This document shows positions 1-13,620 of a stretch of DNA of 64,000 bases, piece after piece. Made by a program: the position numbers and the translations under genes. Numbering within the stretch: the stretch's first letter is position 1; every line of letters begins with the position of its first letter. Where the stretch lies: positions 80,400,806 to 80,464,805 of the forward strand of contig OY282608.1 of NCBI GenBank assembly GCA_958298945.1. Direction: 5' to 3'. The stretch is from Atherix ibis. Its lineage: Eukaryota > Arthropoda > Insecta > Diptera > Athericidae. The notes beneath the pieces are model-generated. The model had not been told where the DNA came from. It did not search any database and worked only from the letters and a program-made list of their open reading frames with translations.

Positions 1-210
1 TGAATAAACCAACAAACCAACAAACCAACAAACCAACAAACCAACAAAACAACAAACCAACAAACCAACAAACTAACAAACCAACAAACCAACAAACCAA
101 CAAGCCAACAAGCCAACAAACCAACAAGCCAACAAACGAACAAACGAACAAACCAACAAACCAAAAAACCAATAAACCAACAAACCAACAAACCAACAAA
201 CCAACAAACC
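1..210. repeat. Type B fragment at the left edge
   Basis: The window opens with TGAATAAACC, which is the marker ATGAATAAACC with its first A cut off by the window edge. The variants that follow are AACAAC, CTAAC, a run of AAGCC monomers, a CGAAC pair, CCAAAAAA and CCAATAAA. They keep the order seen from 11,391 to about 11,590, apart from small differences in monomer number. Near 205-222 the pattern changes to type A, where CCAAAAAA is followed by CGAAC as at about 890. The stretch is therefore the right end of a type B block that continues to the left. The exact junction is hidden in shared monomers. Confidence 0.7.
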
Positions 211-282
211 AAAAAACCAACAAACGAACAAACCAACAAACCAACAAACTAACAAACCAACAAACCAACAAACCAACAAACC

Positions 283-1400
283 AACAAGCTAACAAACCAA
301 CAAACCAACAAACCAACAAACCAACAATCCAACAAACCAACAAACCAACAAGCCAACAAACCAACAAACCAACAAACCAACAAACCAACAAATCAACAAA
401 CCAACAAACCAACAAACCAACAAACCAACAAACCAACAAGCCAACAAACCAACAAACCAACAAACCAACAAACCAACAACGCAACAAACCAACAAACCAA
501 CAAGCTAACAAACCAACAAACCAACAAACCAACAAGCCAACAAGCCAACAAACCAATACGCCAACAAACGAACAAACGAACAAACCAACAAACCAACAAA
601 CCAACAAACCAACAAACCAACAAGCCAACAAGCCAACAAGCCAACAAACGAACAAACCAACAAACATACAAACCAACAAACCAACAAACCAACAAACCAA
701 CAAGCCAACAAACCAACAAACAAATAAACCAACAAACACACAAACCAATAAACTTACAAACCAACAAATCAACATACCAACAAACCAACAAACCAACAAG
801 CCAACAAACCAACAAACCAACAAGCCAACAAACCAAAAAACAAACAAACGAACTAACGAACAAACCAACAAAACAACAAACCAACAAACCAAAAAACCAA
901 CAAACGAACAAACCAACAAACCAACAAACTAACAAACCAACAAACCAACAAACCAACAAGCTAACAAACCAACAAAACAACAAACCAACAAACCAACAAA
1001 CCAACAAACCAACAAACCAACAAGCCAACAAACCAACAAACCAACAAACCAACAAACCAACAAACCAACAAACCAACAAACCAACAAACCAACAAACCAA
1101 CAAACCAACAAACGAACAAACCAACAAGCCAACAAACCAACAAACCAACAAACCAACAAACCAACAAAGCAACAAACCAACAAACCAACAAGCTAACAAA
1201 CCAACAAACCAATAAACCAACCACCCAACAAGCCAACAAACCAACAAACACAACAAACGAACAAACCAACAAACCAACAAACCAACAAACCAACAAACCA
1301 ACAAGCCAAAAAACCAAAAAATTAACAAACCAACAAATCAACAAACCAACAAACCAACAAACTAAAAAACCAACAAACCAACAAACCAACAAACCAACAA
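283..1400. repeat. 1.23-kb tandem duplication, copy 1
   Basis: Ordered variants here recur 1,233 bp downstream, for example the T of AGCTAAC at 290 and 1523. After about position 1221 the offset becomes 1,241 bp (CCACCC at 1221 and 2462), one octamer more. Both copies hold the 9-base monomer CACAACAAA near 1248 and 2489, a shared phase break that supports common descent. Similarity ends near 1400 and 2640, where one copy keeps canonical monomers and the other changes to AAGCC monomers. Confidence 0.85.
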
Positions 1401-1515
1401 ACCAACAAACCAACAAACCAACAAGCCAACAAACCAACAAACCAACAAACCAACAAACCAACAACGCAACAAACCAACAAACCAACAAGCTAACAAACCA
1501 ACAAACCAACAAACC

Positions 1516-2640
1516 AACAAGCTAACAAACCAACAAACCAACAAACCAACAAACCAACAATCCAACAAACCAACAAACCAACAAGCCAACAAACCAACAA
1601 ACCAACAAACCAACAAACCAACAAATCAACAAACCAACAAACCAACAAACCAACAAACCAACAAACCAACAAGCCAACAAACCAACAAACCAACAAACCA
1701 ACAAACCAACAACGCAACAAACCAACAAACCAACAAGCTAACAAACCAACAAACCAACAAACCAACAAGCCAACAAGCCAACAAACCAATACGCCAACAA
1801 ACGAACAAACGAACAAACCAACAAACCAACAAACCAACAAACCAACAAACCAACAAGCCAACAAGCCAACAAGCCAACAAACGAACAAACCAACAAACAT
1901 ACAAACCAACAAACCAACAAACCAACAAACCAACAAGCCAACAAACCAACAAACAAATAAACCAACAAACACACAAACCAATAAACTTACAAACCAACAA
2001 ATCAACATACCAACAAACCAACAAACCAACAAGCCAACAAACCAACAAACCAACAAGCCAACAAACCAAAAAACAAACAAACGAACTAACGAACAAACCA
2101 ACAAAACAACAAACCAACAAACCAAAAAACCAACAAACGAACAAACCAACAAACCAACAAACTAACAAACCAACAAACCAACAAACCAACAAGCTAACAA
2201 ACCAACAAAACAACAAACCAACAAACCAACAAACCAACAAACCAACAAACCAACAAACCAACAAGCCAACAAACCAACAAACCAACAAACCAACAAACCA
2301 ACAAACCAACAAACCAACAAACCAACAAACCAACAAACCAACAAACCAACAAACGAACAAACCAACAAGCCAACAAACCAACAAACCAACAAACCAACAA
2401 ACCAACAAAGCAACAAACCAACAAACCAACAAGCTAACAAACCAACAAACCAATAAACCAACCACCCAACAAGCCAACAAACCAACAAACACAACAAACG
2501 AACAAACCAACAAACCAACAAACCAACAAACCAACAAACCAACAAGCCAAAAAACCAAAAAATTAACAAACCAACAAATCAACAAACCAACAAACCAACA
2601 AACTAAAAAACCAACAAACCAACAAACCAACAAACCAACA
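1516..2640. repeat. 1.23-kb tandem duplication, copy 2
   Basis: This is the partner of 283-1400. The gap at 1401-1515 holds a partial echo of about 437-510, with ACGCAAC followed by AGCTAAC. The duplication was therefore followed or preceded by a smaller internal rearrangement. Variant order, including CACTTA-free stretches, CACAACAAA and the AATTAAC site near 2561, matches copy 1 almost throughout. Confidence 0.85.
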
Positions 2641-4489
2641 AGCCAACAAGCCAACAAACCAACAAGCCAACATACGAACAAACCATCAAACCAACAAACC
2701 AACAAACAAATAAACCAACAAACGAACAAACCAACAAACCAATAGGCCAACAAACCAACAAACCAACAAACCAACAAACCAACAAACCAACAAAACTAAC
2801 AAACCAACAAACCAACTAGCCAACAAGCCAACAAGCCAACAAGCCAACAAACCAACAAACCAACAAACCAACAAGCCAACAAACCAATACGCCAACAAAC
2901 GAACAAACGAACAAACCAACAAACCAACAAACCAACAAGCCAACAAACCAACAAACCAACAAACCAACAAACAAACAAACCAACAAGCCAACAAGCCAAC
3001 AAACCAATACGCCAACAAGCCAACAAACCAACAAACCAACAAACCGACAAAGTAACAAACCAACAAACCAACAAGCCAACAAACCAACAAACCAACAAAC
3101 CAACAAACCAACAAACCAACAAGCCAACAAGCCAACAAACCAACAAGCCAACAAACCAACAAACCAACAAACCAACAAACAAACAAACAAACAAACCAAC
3201 AAACCAACAAACCAACAAACTAACAATCCAGCAAACCAACAAACCAACAAACCAACAAACCAACAAACCAACAAACCAACAAACCAACAAACCAACAAGC
3301 CAACAAGCCAACAAACCAACAAGCCAACATACGAACAAACCATCAAACCAACAAACTAACAAACAAATAAACCAACAAACGAACAAACCAACAAACCAAC
3401 AAGCCAACAAACCAACAAACCAACAAACCAACAAACCAACAAACCAACAAACCAACAAGCCAACAAGCCAACAAGCCAACAAACCAACAAACCAACAAAC
3501 CAACAAACCAACAAACCAACAAACCAACAAGCCAACAAGCCAACAAACCAACAAGCTAACAAACCAACAAACCAACAAACCAACAAACCAACAAAGCAAC
3601 AAACCAACAAGCTAACAAACCAACAAACCAACAAACCAATAAACCAACAAACCAACAAGCCAACAAACCAACAAACCAACAAACGAACAAAACAACAAAC
3701 CAACAAACCAACAAACCAAAAAGCCAAAAAACCAACAAACCAACAAACCAATAAACCAACAAATCAACAAACCAACAAACCAACAAACCAACAAACCAAC
3801 AAACCAACAAGATAACAAGCCAACAAACCAACAAACCAACAAACCAACAAAGCAACAAACCAACCAACCAACAGGCCAACAAGCCAACAAACCGACAAGC
3901 CAACAAACGAACAAACGAACAAACCAATAAACCAACAAACCAACAAACGAACAAACCAACAAACCAATAAACCAACAAACCAACAAACCAATAAACCAAC
4001 AAACCAACAAACCAACAAACCAACAAACCAACAAACCAACAAACCAACAAACCAACAAGATAACAAGCCAACAAACCAACAAACCAACAACCCAACAAAC
4101 CAAAAAACCAACAAACCAACAAGCCAACAAGCCGACAAACGAACAAACCAACAAACATACAAACCAACAAACCAACAAACCAACAAACCAACAAGCCAAC
4201 AAACCAACAAACAAATAAACCAACAAACACACAAACCAATAAATTTACAAACCAACAAATCAACAAACCAACAAACCAACAAACCAACAAGCCAACAAAC
4301 CAACAAACCAACAAGCCAACAAACCAAAAAACAAACAAACGAACTAACGAACAAACCAACAAACCAACAAACCAACAAACCAAAAAACCAACAAACGAAC
4401 AAACCAACAAACCAACAAACAAACAAACCAACAAACCAACAAACCAACAAACCAACAAACCAACAAGCTAACAACCCAACAAACCAACA
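2641..4489. repeat. Type A interior without a clean large duplication
   Basis: Type A monomers continue between the two larger duplications. CATACGAAC recurs at 2671 and 3328, 657 bp apart, which is 82 octamers plus one base. The extra base comes from the 9-base step AAAACTAAC near 2791. The right part (about 3.6-4.4 kb) holds GATAACAAGCC near 3810 and 4058, which looks like the type A counterpart of the type B sequence GATAATAAGCC. I see no gene or inserted element. Confidence 0.65.
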
Positions 4490-7400
4490 AACCAACAAAC
4501 CAACAATCCAACAAACCAACAAACCAACAAGCCAACAAACCAACAAACCAACAAACCAACAAACCAACAAATCAACAAACCAACAAACCAACAAACCAAC
4601 AAACCAACAAACCAACAAACCAACAAGCCAACAAACCAACAAACCAACAAACCAACAAACCAACAAAGCAACAAACCAACAAACCAACAAGCTAACAAAC
4701 CAACAAACCAACAAACCAATAAACCAACCACCCAACAAGCCAACAAACCAACAAACCAAGAAACGAACAAACCAACAAACCCACAAACCGACAAACCAAC
4801 AAACCAACAAGCCAAAAAACCAAAAAATTAACAAACCAACAAATCAACAAACCAACAAACCAACAAACCAACAAACCAACAAACCAACAAACCAACAAAC
4901 CAACAAACCAACCAGCCAACAAGCCAACAAACCAACAAGCCAACATACGAACAAACCATCAAACCAACAAACCAACAAACAAATAAACCAACAAACGAAC
5001 AAACCAACAAACCAACAAGCCAACAAACCAACAAACCAACAAACCAACAAACCAACAAACGAACAAACGAACAAACCAACAAACCAACAAACCAACAAAC
5101 CAACTAGCCAACAAGCCAACAAGCCAACAAGCCAACAAACCAACAAACCAACAAGCCAACAAGCCAACAAACCAATACGCCAACAAACGAACAAACGAAC
5201 AAACCAACAAACCAACAAACCAACAAACCAACAAACCAACAAGATAACAAGCCAACAAACCAACAAACCAACAACCCAACAAACCAAAAAACCAACAAAC
5301 CAACAAGCCAACAAGCCAACAAACGAACAAGCCAACAAACATACAAACCAACAAACCAACAAACCAACAAACCAACAAGCCAACAAACCAACAAACAAAT
5401 AAACCAACAAACACACAAACCAATAAACTTACAAACCAACAAATCAACATACTAACAAACCAACAAACCAACAAGCCATCAAACCAACAAACCAACAAGC
5501 CAACAAACCAAAAAACAAACAAACGAACTAACGAACAAACCAACAAAACAACAAACCAACAAACCAAAAAACCAACAAACGAACAAACCAACAAACCAAC
5601 AAACTAACAAACCAACAAACCAACAAACCAACAAGCTAACAAACCAACAAAACAACAAACCAACAAACCAACAAACCAACAAACCAACAAACCAACAAGC
5701 CAACAAACCAACAAACCAACAAACCAACAAACCAACAAACCAACAAACCATCAAACCAACAAACCAACAAACGAACAAACCAACAAACCAACAAACCAAC
5801 AAACCAACAAACCAACAAACCAACAAACCAACAAGCTAACAAACCAACAAACCAACAAACCAATAAACCAACCACCCAACAAGCCAACAAACCAACAAAC
5901 ACAACAAACGAACAAACCAACAAACCAACAAACCAACAAACCAACAAACCAACAAACCAACAAGCCAAAAAACCAAAAAATTAACAAACCAACAATTCAA
6001 CAAACCAACAAACCAACAAACCAAAAAACCAACAAACCAACAAACCAACAAACCAACAAGCCAACAAGCCAACAAACCAACAAACCAACATACGAACAAA
6101 CCATCAAACCAACAAACCAACAAACAAATAAACCAACAAACGAACAAACCAACAAACCAACAGGGCAACAAACCAACAAACCAACAAACCAACAAACCAA
6201 CAAACCAACAAAACTAACAAACCAACAAACCAACTAGCCAACAAGCCAACAAGCCAACAAGCCAACAAACCAACAAACCAACAAACCAACAAGCCAACAA
6301 ACCAATACGCCAACAAACGAACAAACGAACAAACTAACAAACCAACAAACCAACAAGCCAACAAACCAACAAACCAACAAACCAACAAACCAACAAACCA
6401 ACAAACCAACAAACCAACAAGCCAACAAACCAATACGCCAACAAGCCAACAAACCAACAAACCAACAAACCGACAAAGTAACAAACCAACAAACCAACAA
6501 GCCAACAAACCAACAAACCAATAAACCAACAAACCAACAAACCAACAAGCCAACAAGCCAACAAACCAACAAGCCAACAAACCAACAAACCAACAAACCA
6601 ACAAACAAACAAACAAACAAACCAACAAAACAACGAACCAACAAACTAACAATCCAGCAAACCAACAAACCAACAAACCAACAAACCAACAAACCAACAA
6701 ACCAACAAGCCAACAAGCCAACAAACCAACAAGCCAACATACGAACAAACCATCAAACCAACAAACCAACAAACAAATAAACCAACAAACGAACAAACCA
6801 ACAAACCAACAAGCCAACAAACCAACAAACCAACAAACCAACAAACCAACAAACCAACAAGCCAACAAGCCAACAAGCCAACAAGCCAACAAACCAACAA
6901 ACCAACAAACCAACAAACCAACAAACCAACAAACCAACAAGCCAACAAGCAAACAAACCAATACGCCAACAAACGAACAAACGAACAAACCAACAAACCA
7001 ACAAACCAACAAACCAACAAACCAACAAGCCAACAAACCAACAAACCAACAAACAAACAAACAAACAAGCCAATAAGCCAACATACCAACAAGCCAAGAA
7101 ACGAACAAACGAACAAACCATCAAACCAACAAACAAATAAACCAACAAACCAACAAACGAACAAACCAACCAACAAACAAACCAACAAACCAACAAACCA
7201 ACAAACCAACAAGACAAAAAACCAAAAAACCAAAAAACGAACAAACGCACAAACCAACAAACCAACAAACCAACAAACCAACAAACCAACAAACCAACAA
7301 ACCAACAAACCAACAAACCAACAAACCAAGAAGCCAACAAGCGAACAAACCAACAAACAAACAAACCAACAAACCAACAAACCAACAAGCCAACAAACCA

Positions 7401-7738
7401 ACAAACTAACAAGCTAACAAACCAAAAAACCAACAAACGAACTAACGAACAAACCAACAAACCAACAAACGAACGAACCAACCAACAAACAAACCAACAA
7501 ACCAACAAACCAACAAACCAACAAGCCAAAAAATCAAAAAACCAACAAACGAACAAACGAACAAACCAACAAACCAACAAACCAACAAACCAACAAACCA
7601 ACAAACCAACAAACCAACAAACCAACAAGCCAACAAGCAAACAAACCAACAAAAAAACAAACCAACAAACCAACAAACCAACAAACCAACAAACCAGCAA
7701 ACCAACAAACCAACAAACCAACAAACCAACAAACCAAC
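4490..7738. repeat. 3.42-3.44-kb tandem duplication, copy 1
   Basis: Variants from about 4.5 kb recur in the same order at an offset of 3,418-3,419 bp on the left, 3,427 bp in the middle and 3,435-3,443 bp on the right. Examples are T4693 and T8111 in GCTAAC, CTAG at 5104 and 8523, and the CAGC variant at 7696 and 11139. The growing offset reflects one A inserted near 8247 and added octamers in the second copy. A third, more diverged copy occupies about 16.2-19.2 kb. Confidence 0.85.
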
Positions 7739-7915
7739 AAGCCAACAAGCCAACAAACCAACAAGCCAACATACGAACAAACCATCAAACCAACAAACCA
7801 ACAAACAAATAAACCAACAAACGAACAAACCAACAAACCAACAAGCCAACAAACCAACAAACCAACAAACCAACAAACCAACAAACCAACAAGCCAACAA
7901 GCCAACAAGCCAACA

Positions 7916-10900
7916 AGCCAACAAACCAACAATCCAACAAACCAACAAACCAACAAGCCAACAAACCAACAAACCAACAAACCAACAAACCAACAAATCA
8001 ACAAACCAACAAACCAACAAACCAACAAACCAACAAACCAACAAGCCAACAAACCAACAAACCAACAAACCAACAAACCAACAAAGCAACAAACCAACAA
8101 ACCAACAAGCTAACAAACCAACAAACCAACAAACCAATAAACCAACCACCCAACAAGCCAACAAACCAACAAACCAACAAACGAACAAACCAACAAACCC
8201 ACAAACCGACAAACCAACAAACCAACAAGCCAAAAAACCAAAAAAATTAACAAACCAACAAATCAACAAACCAACAAACCAACAAACCAACAAACCAACA
8301 AACCAACAAACCAACAAACCAACAAACCAACCAGCCAACAAGCCAACAAACCAACAAGCCAACATACGAACAAACCATCAAACCAACAAACCAACAAACA
8401 AATAAACCAACAAACGAACAAACCAACAAACCAACAAGCCAACAAACCAACAAACCAACAAACCAACAAACCAACAAACGAACAAACGAACAAACCAACA
8501 AACCAACAAACCAACAAACCAACTAGCCAACAAGCCAACAAGCCAACAAGCCAACAAACCAACAAACCAACAAGCCAACAAGCCAACAAACCAATACGCC
8601 AACAAACGAACAAACGAACAAACCAACAAACCAACAAACCAACAAACCAACAAACCAACAAGATAACAAGCCAACAAACCAACAAACCAACAACCCAACA
8701 AACCAAAAAACCAACAAACCAACAAGCCAACAAGCCAACAAACGAACAAACCAACAAACATACAAACCAACAAACCAACAAACCAACAAACCAACAAGCC
8801 AACAAACCAACAAACAAATAAACCAACAAACACACAAACCAATAAACTTACAAACCAACAAATCAACATACCAACAAACCAACAAACCAACAAGCCATCA
8901 AACCAACAAACCAACAAGCCAACAAACCAAAAAACAAACAAACGAACTAACGAACAAACCAACAAAACAACAAACCAACAAACCAAAAAACCAACAAACG
9001 AACAAACCAACAAACCAACAAACTAACAAACCAACAAACCAACAAACCAACAAGCTAACAAACCAACAAAACAACAAACCAACAAACCAACAAACCAACA
9101 AACCAACAAACCAACAAGCCAACAAACCAACAAACCAACAAACCAACAAACCAACAAACCAACAAACCAACAAACCAACAAACCAACAAACGAACAAACC
9201 AACAAGCCAACAAACCAACAAACCAACAAACCAACAAACCAACAAAGCAACAAACCAACAAACCAACAAGCCAACAAACCAACAAACCAACAAACCAATA
9301 AACCAACCACCCAACAAGCCAACAAACCAACAAACACAACAAACGAACAAACCAACAAACCAACAAAACAACAAACCAACAAACCAACAAGCCAAAAAAC
9401 CAAAAAATTAACAAACCAACAATTCAACAAACCAACAAACCAACAAACCAAAAAACCAACAAACCAACAAACCAACAAACCAACAAGCCAACAAGCCAAC
9501 AAACCAACAAACCAACATACGAACAAACCATCAAACCAACAAACCAACAAACAAATAAACCAACAAACGAACAAACCAACAAACCAACAGGCCAACAAAC
9601 CAACAAACCAACAAACCAACAAACCAACAAACCAACAAAACTAACAAACCAACAAACCAACTAGCCAACAAGCCAACAAGCCAACAAGCCAACAAACCAA
9701 CAAACCAACAAACCAACAAGCCAACAAACCAATACGCCAACAAACGAACAAACGAACAAACTAACAAACCAACAAACCAACAAGCCAACAAACCAACAAA
9801 CCAACAAACCAACAAACCAACAAACCAACAAACCAACAAGCCAACAAACCAATACGCCAACAAGCCAACAAACCAACAAACCAACAAACCGACAAAGTAA
9901 CAAACCAACAAACCAACAAGCCAACAAACCAACAAACCAATAAACCAACAAACCAACAAACCAACAAGCCAACAAGCCAACAAACCAACAAGCCACCAAA
10001 CCAACAAACCAACAAACCAACAAACAAACAAACAAACAAACCAACAAAACAACGAACCAACAAACTAACAATCCAGCAAACCAACAAACCAACAAACCAA
10101 CAAACCAACAAACCAACAAACCAACAAACCAACAAACCAACAAGCCAACAAGCCAACAAACCAACAAGCCAACATACGAACAAACCATCAAACCAACAAA
10201 CCAACAAACAAATGAACCAACAAACGAACAAACCAACAAACCAACAAGCCAACAAACCAACAAACCAACAAACCAACAAACCAACAAACCAACAAGCCAA
10301 CAAGCCAACAAGCCAACAAGCCAACAAACCAACAAACCAACAAACCAACAAACCAACAAACCAACAAACCAACAAGCCAACAAGCCAACAAACCAATACG
10401 CCAACAAACGAACAAACGAACAAACCAACAAACCAACAAACCAACAAACCAACAAACCAACAAGCCAACAAACCAACAAACCAACAAACAAACAAACAAA
10501 CAAGCCAATAAGCCAACATACCAACAAGCCAAGAAACGAACAAACGAACAAACCATCAAACCAACAAACAAATAAACCAACAAACCAACAAACGAACAAA
10601 CCAACCAACAAACAAACCAACAAACCAACAAACCAACAAACCAACAAGACAAAAAACCAAAAAACCAAAAAACGAACAAACGCACAAACCAACAAACCAA
10701 CAAACCAACAAACCAACAAACCAACAAACCAACAAACCAACAAACCAACCAACCAACAAACCAAGAAGCCAACAAGCGAACAAACCAACAAACAAACAAA
10801 CCAACAAACCAACAAACCAACAAGCCAACAAACCAACAAACTAACAAGCTAACAATCCAAAAAACCAACAAACGAACTAACGAACAAACCAACAAACCAA

Positions 10901-11182
10901 CAAACGAACGAACCAACCAACAAACAAACCAACAAACCAACAAACCAACAAACCAACAAGCCAAAAAATCAAAAAACCAACAAACGAACAAACGAACAAA
11001 CCAACAAACCAACAAATCAACAAACCAACAAACCAACAAACCAACAAACCAACAAACCAACAAGCCAACAAGCAAACAAACCAACAAAAAAACAAACCAA
11101 CAAACCAACAAACCAACAAACCAACAAACCAACAAACCAGCAAACCAACAAACCAACAAACCAACAAACCAACAAACCAACA
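7916..11182. repeat. 3.42-3.44-kb tandem duplication, copy 2
   Basis: This is the partner of 4490-7738. It carries the same CCACCC (8146, 9307), CTAG (8523, 9661) and CCGACAAAGTAAC (9889) markers. It also has a private change at 10212, where AAATAAACC in the relatives reads AAATGAACC. That single change creates an ATG and opens a + strand frame from 10,212 to 10,511, which is not a gene. The match ends near 11,182, where type B monomer order begins. Confidence 0.85.
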
Positions 11183-11449
11183 AACCAACAAACCAACAAA
11201 CGAACAAACCAACAAACCAAGAAACCAACAAACCAACGAGCCAACAAGCAAACAAACCAACAACCCAACATACGAACAAACCAACAAACCAACAAACCAA
11301 CAAACCAAAAAACCAACAAACCAACAAACCAACAAACCAACAAACCAACAAGCCAACAAACCAACAAACCAACAAACCAAAAGCCAACAAATGAATAAAC
11401 CAACAAACCAACAAACCAACAAACCAACAAACCAACAAAACAACAAACC

Positions 11450-12510
11450 AACAAACTAACAAACCAACAAACCAACAAACCAACAAGCCAACAAGCCAAC
11501 AAACCAACAAGCCAACAAACGAACAAACGAACAAACCAACAAACCAAAAAACCAATAAACCAACAAACCAACAAACCAACAAACCAACAAACCAAAAAAC
11601 CAACAAACCAACAAACCAACAAGCCAACAAGCCAACAAACCAACAAGCCAACAAACAAACAAACGAACAAACCAATAAACCAACAAACCAACAAACCAAT
11701 AAAATAACAAACCAACAAGATAATAAGCTAACAAACCAACAAACCAAAAAACCAACAAACCAACAAGCCTACAGACAAACAAACCAACCAATATACAAAC
11801 CAACAAACCAGCAAACCAACAAGCCAACAAACCAACAAACCAACGAACCAACAAACACATAAACCAACAAACCAACAAACCAATAAACCTACAAACCAAC
11901 AAACCAACAAACCAACAAACCAACAAACCAACAAGCCAACAAACCAACAAACTAACAAGCAAACAAGCTAACAAACCAAAAAACCAACAAACGAACTAAC
12001 GAACAAACCAACAAACCAACAAACCAACAAACCAACAAACCAACGAACAAACAAACCAACAAACCAACAAACCAAAAAAAACCAACAAACCAACAAACCA
12101 ACAAACCAACAAACCAACAAACCAACAAACCAACAAACCAACAAACCAACAAACGAACAAACCAACAAACCAACAAACCAACAAGCCAACAAACCAACAA
12201 ACCAACAAACCAACAAACAAACAAACCAACAAACCAACAAACAAATATACCAACAAACCAAAAAACAAACAAGCCAACAAGCCAACAAACCAACAAGCCA
12301 ACAAGCCAACAAACGAACAAACGAACAAACCATCAAACCAACAAACAAATAAACCAACAAACCAACAAACGAACAAACCAACCAACAAACAAACCAACAA
12401 ACCAACAAACCAACAAACAAACAAACCAACAAACCAACAAACCAACAAACCAACAAACCAACAAACCAACAAACAAATAAACCAACAAACCAACAAACCA
12501 ATAAACCAAC
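11450..12510. repeat. 1.11-kb tandem duplication, copy 1
   Basis: Variant order recurs 1,114 bp downstream: GATAATA at 11719 and 12833, ATATAC at 11791 and 12905, the G of ACGAACAAAC at 12045 and 13159. The offset rises to 1,121 bp by 12,245 (ATATA at 12245 and 13366). Both copies share the double CCTACAGAC variant near 11769 and 12882. A run of eight A at about 12073 is seven A in copy 2. Confidence 0.85.
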
Positions 12511-12569
12511 AAACCAACAAACGAACAAACCAACCAACAAACAAACCAACAAACCAACAAACCAACAAA

Positions 12570-13620
12570 CTAACAAACCAACAAACCAACAAACCAACAA
12601 GCCAACAAGGCAACAAACCAACAAGCCAACAAACGAACAAACGAACAAACCAACAAACCAAAAAACCAATAAACCAACAAACCAACAAACCAACAAACCA
12701 ACAAACCAAAAAACCAACAAACCAACAAACCAACAAGCCAACAAGCCAACAAACCAACAAGCCAACAAACAAACAAACGAACAAACCAATAAACCAACAA
12801 ACCAACAAACCAATAAAATAACAAACCAACAAGATAATAAGCTAACAAACCAACAAACCAAAAAACCAACAAACCAACAAGCCTACAGACAAACAAACCA
12901 ACCAATATACAAACTAACAAACCAGCAAACCAACAAGCCAACAAACCAACAAACCAACGAACCAACAAACACATAAACCAACAAACCAACAAACCAATAA
13001 ACCTACAAACCAACAAACCAACAAACCAACAAACCAACAAACCAACAAGCCAACAAACCAACAAACTAACAAGCAAACAAGCTAACAAACCAAAAAACCA
13101 ACTAACGAACTAACGAACAAACCAACAAACCAACAAACCAACAAACCAACAAACCAACGAACAAACAAACCAACAAACCAACAAACCAAAAAAACCAACA
13201 AACCAACAAACCAACAAACCAACAAACCAACAAACCAACAAACCAACAAACTAACAAACCAACAAACGAACAAACCAACAAACCAACAAACCAACAAGCC
13301 AACAAACCAACAAACTAACAAACCAACAAACCAACAAACAAACAAACCAACAAACCAACAAACAAATATACCAACAAACCAACAAACAAACAAGCCAACA
13401 AGCCAACAAACCAACAAGCCAACAAACGAACAAACGAACAAACCATCAAACCAACAAACCAACAAACAAATAAACCAACAAACCAACAAACGAACAAACC
13501 AACCAACAAACAAACCAACAAACTAACAAACCAACAAACAAACAAACCAACAAACCAACAAACCAACAAACCAACAAACCAACAAACCAACAAACAAATA
13601 AACCAACAAACCAACAAACC
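12570..13620. repeat. 1.11-kb tandem duplication, copy 2
   Basis: This is the partner of 11450-12510. It differs by single substitutions, for example AAGGCAAC against AAGCCAAC near 12608, and by one fewer A in the poly-A monomer near 13188. The right half is also related to about 19.98-20.55 kb, with the shared ACGAACAAAC at 13158 and 20046. Confidence 0.85.

Larger units (their letters stand above)
210..11185. repeat. Type A higher-order repeat zone A1
   Basis: This zone is set apart by markers missing from the B and D zones. CTAG occurs at 2816, 5104, 6234, 8523 and 9661. CCACCC occurs at 1221, 2462, 4728, 5872, 8146 and 9307. Runs of AAGCC monomers and the pair AATACGCC are frequent. CTAG spacings alternate 2288, 1130, 2289 and 1138 bp, so the zone is a compound repeat of about 3.42 kb made of a long and a short half. 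CCGACAAAGTAAC occurs at 3044, 6470 and 9889. Two large tandem duplications lie inside and are listed separately. No gene is seen. Confidence 0.8.

Noticed and set aside
11788..11800. TATA-like AATATAC in the type B module as a promoter
   Set aside because: It is a two-base variant of CCAACAAA in a fixed repeat context, with no gene or other promoter element nearby.
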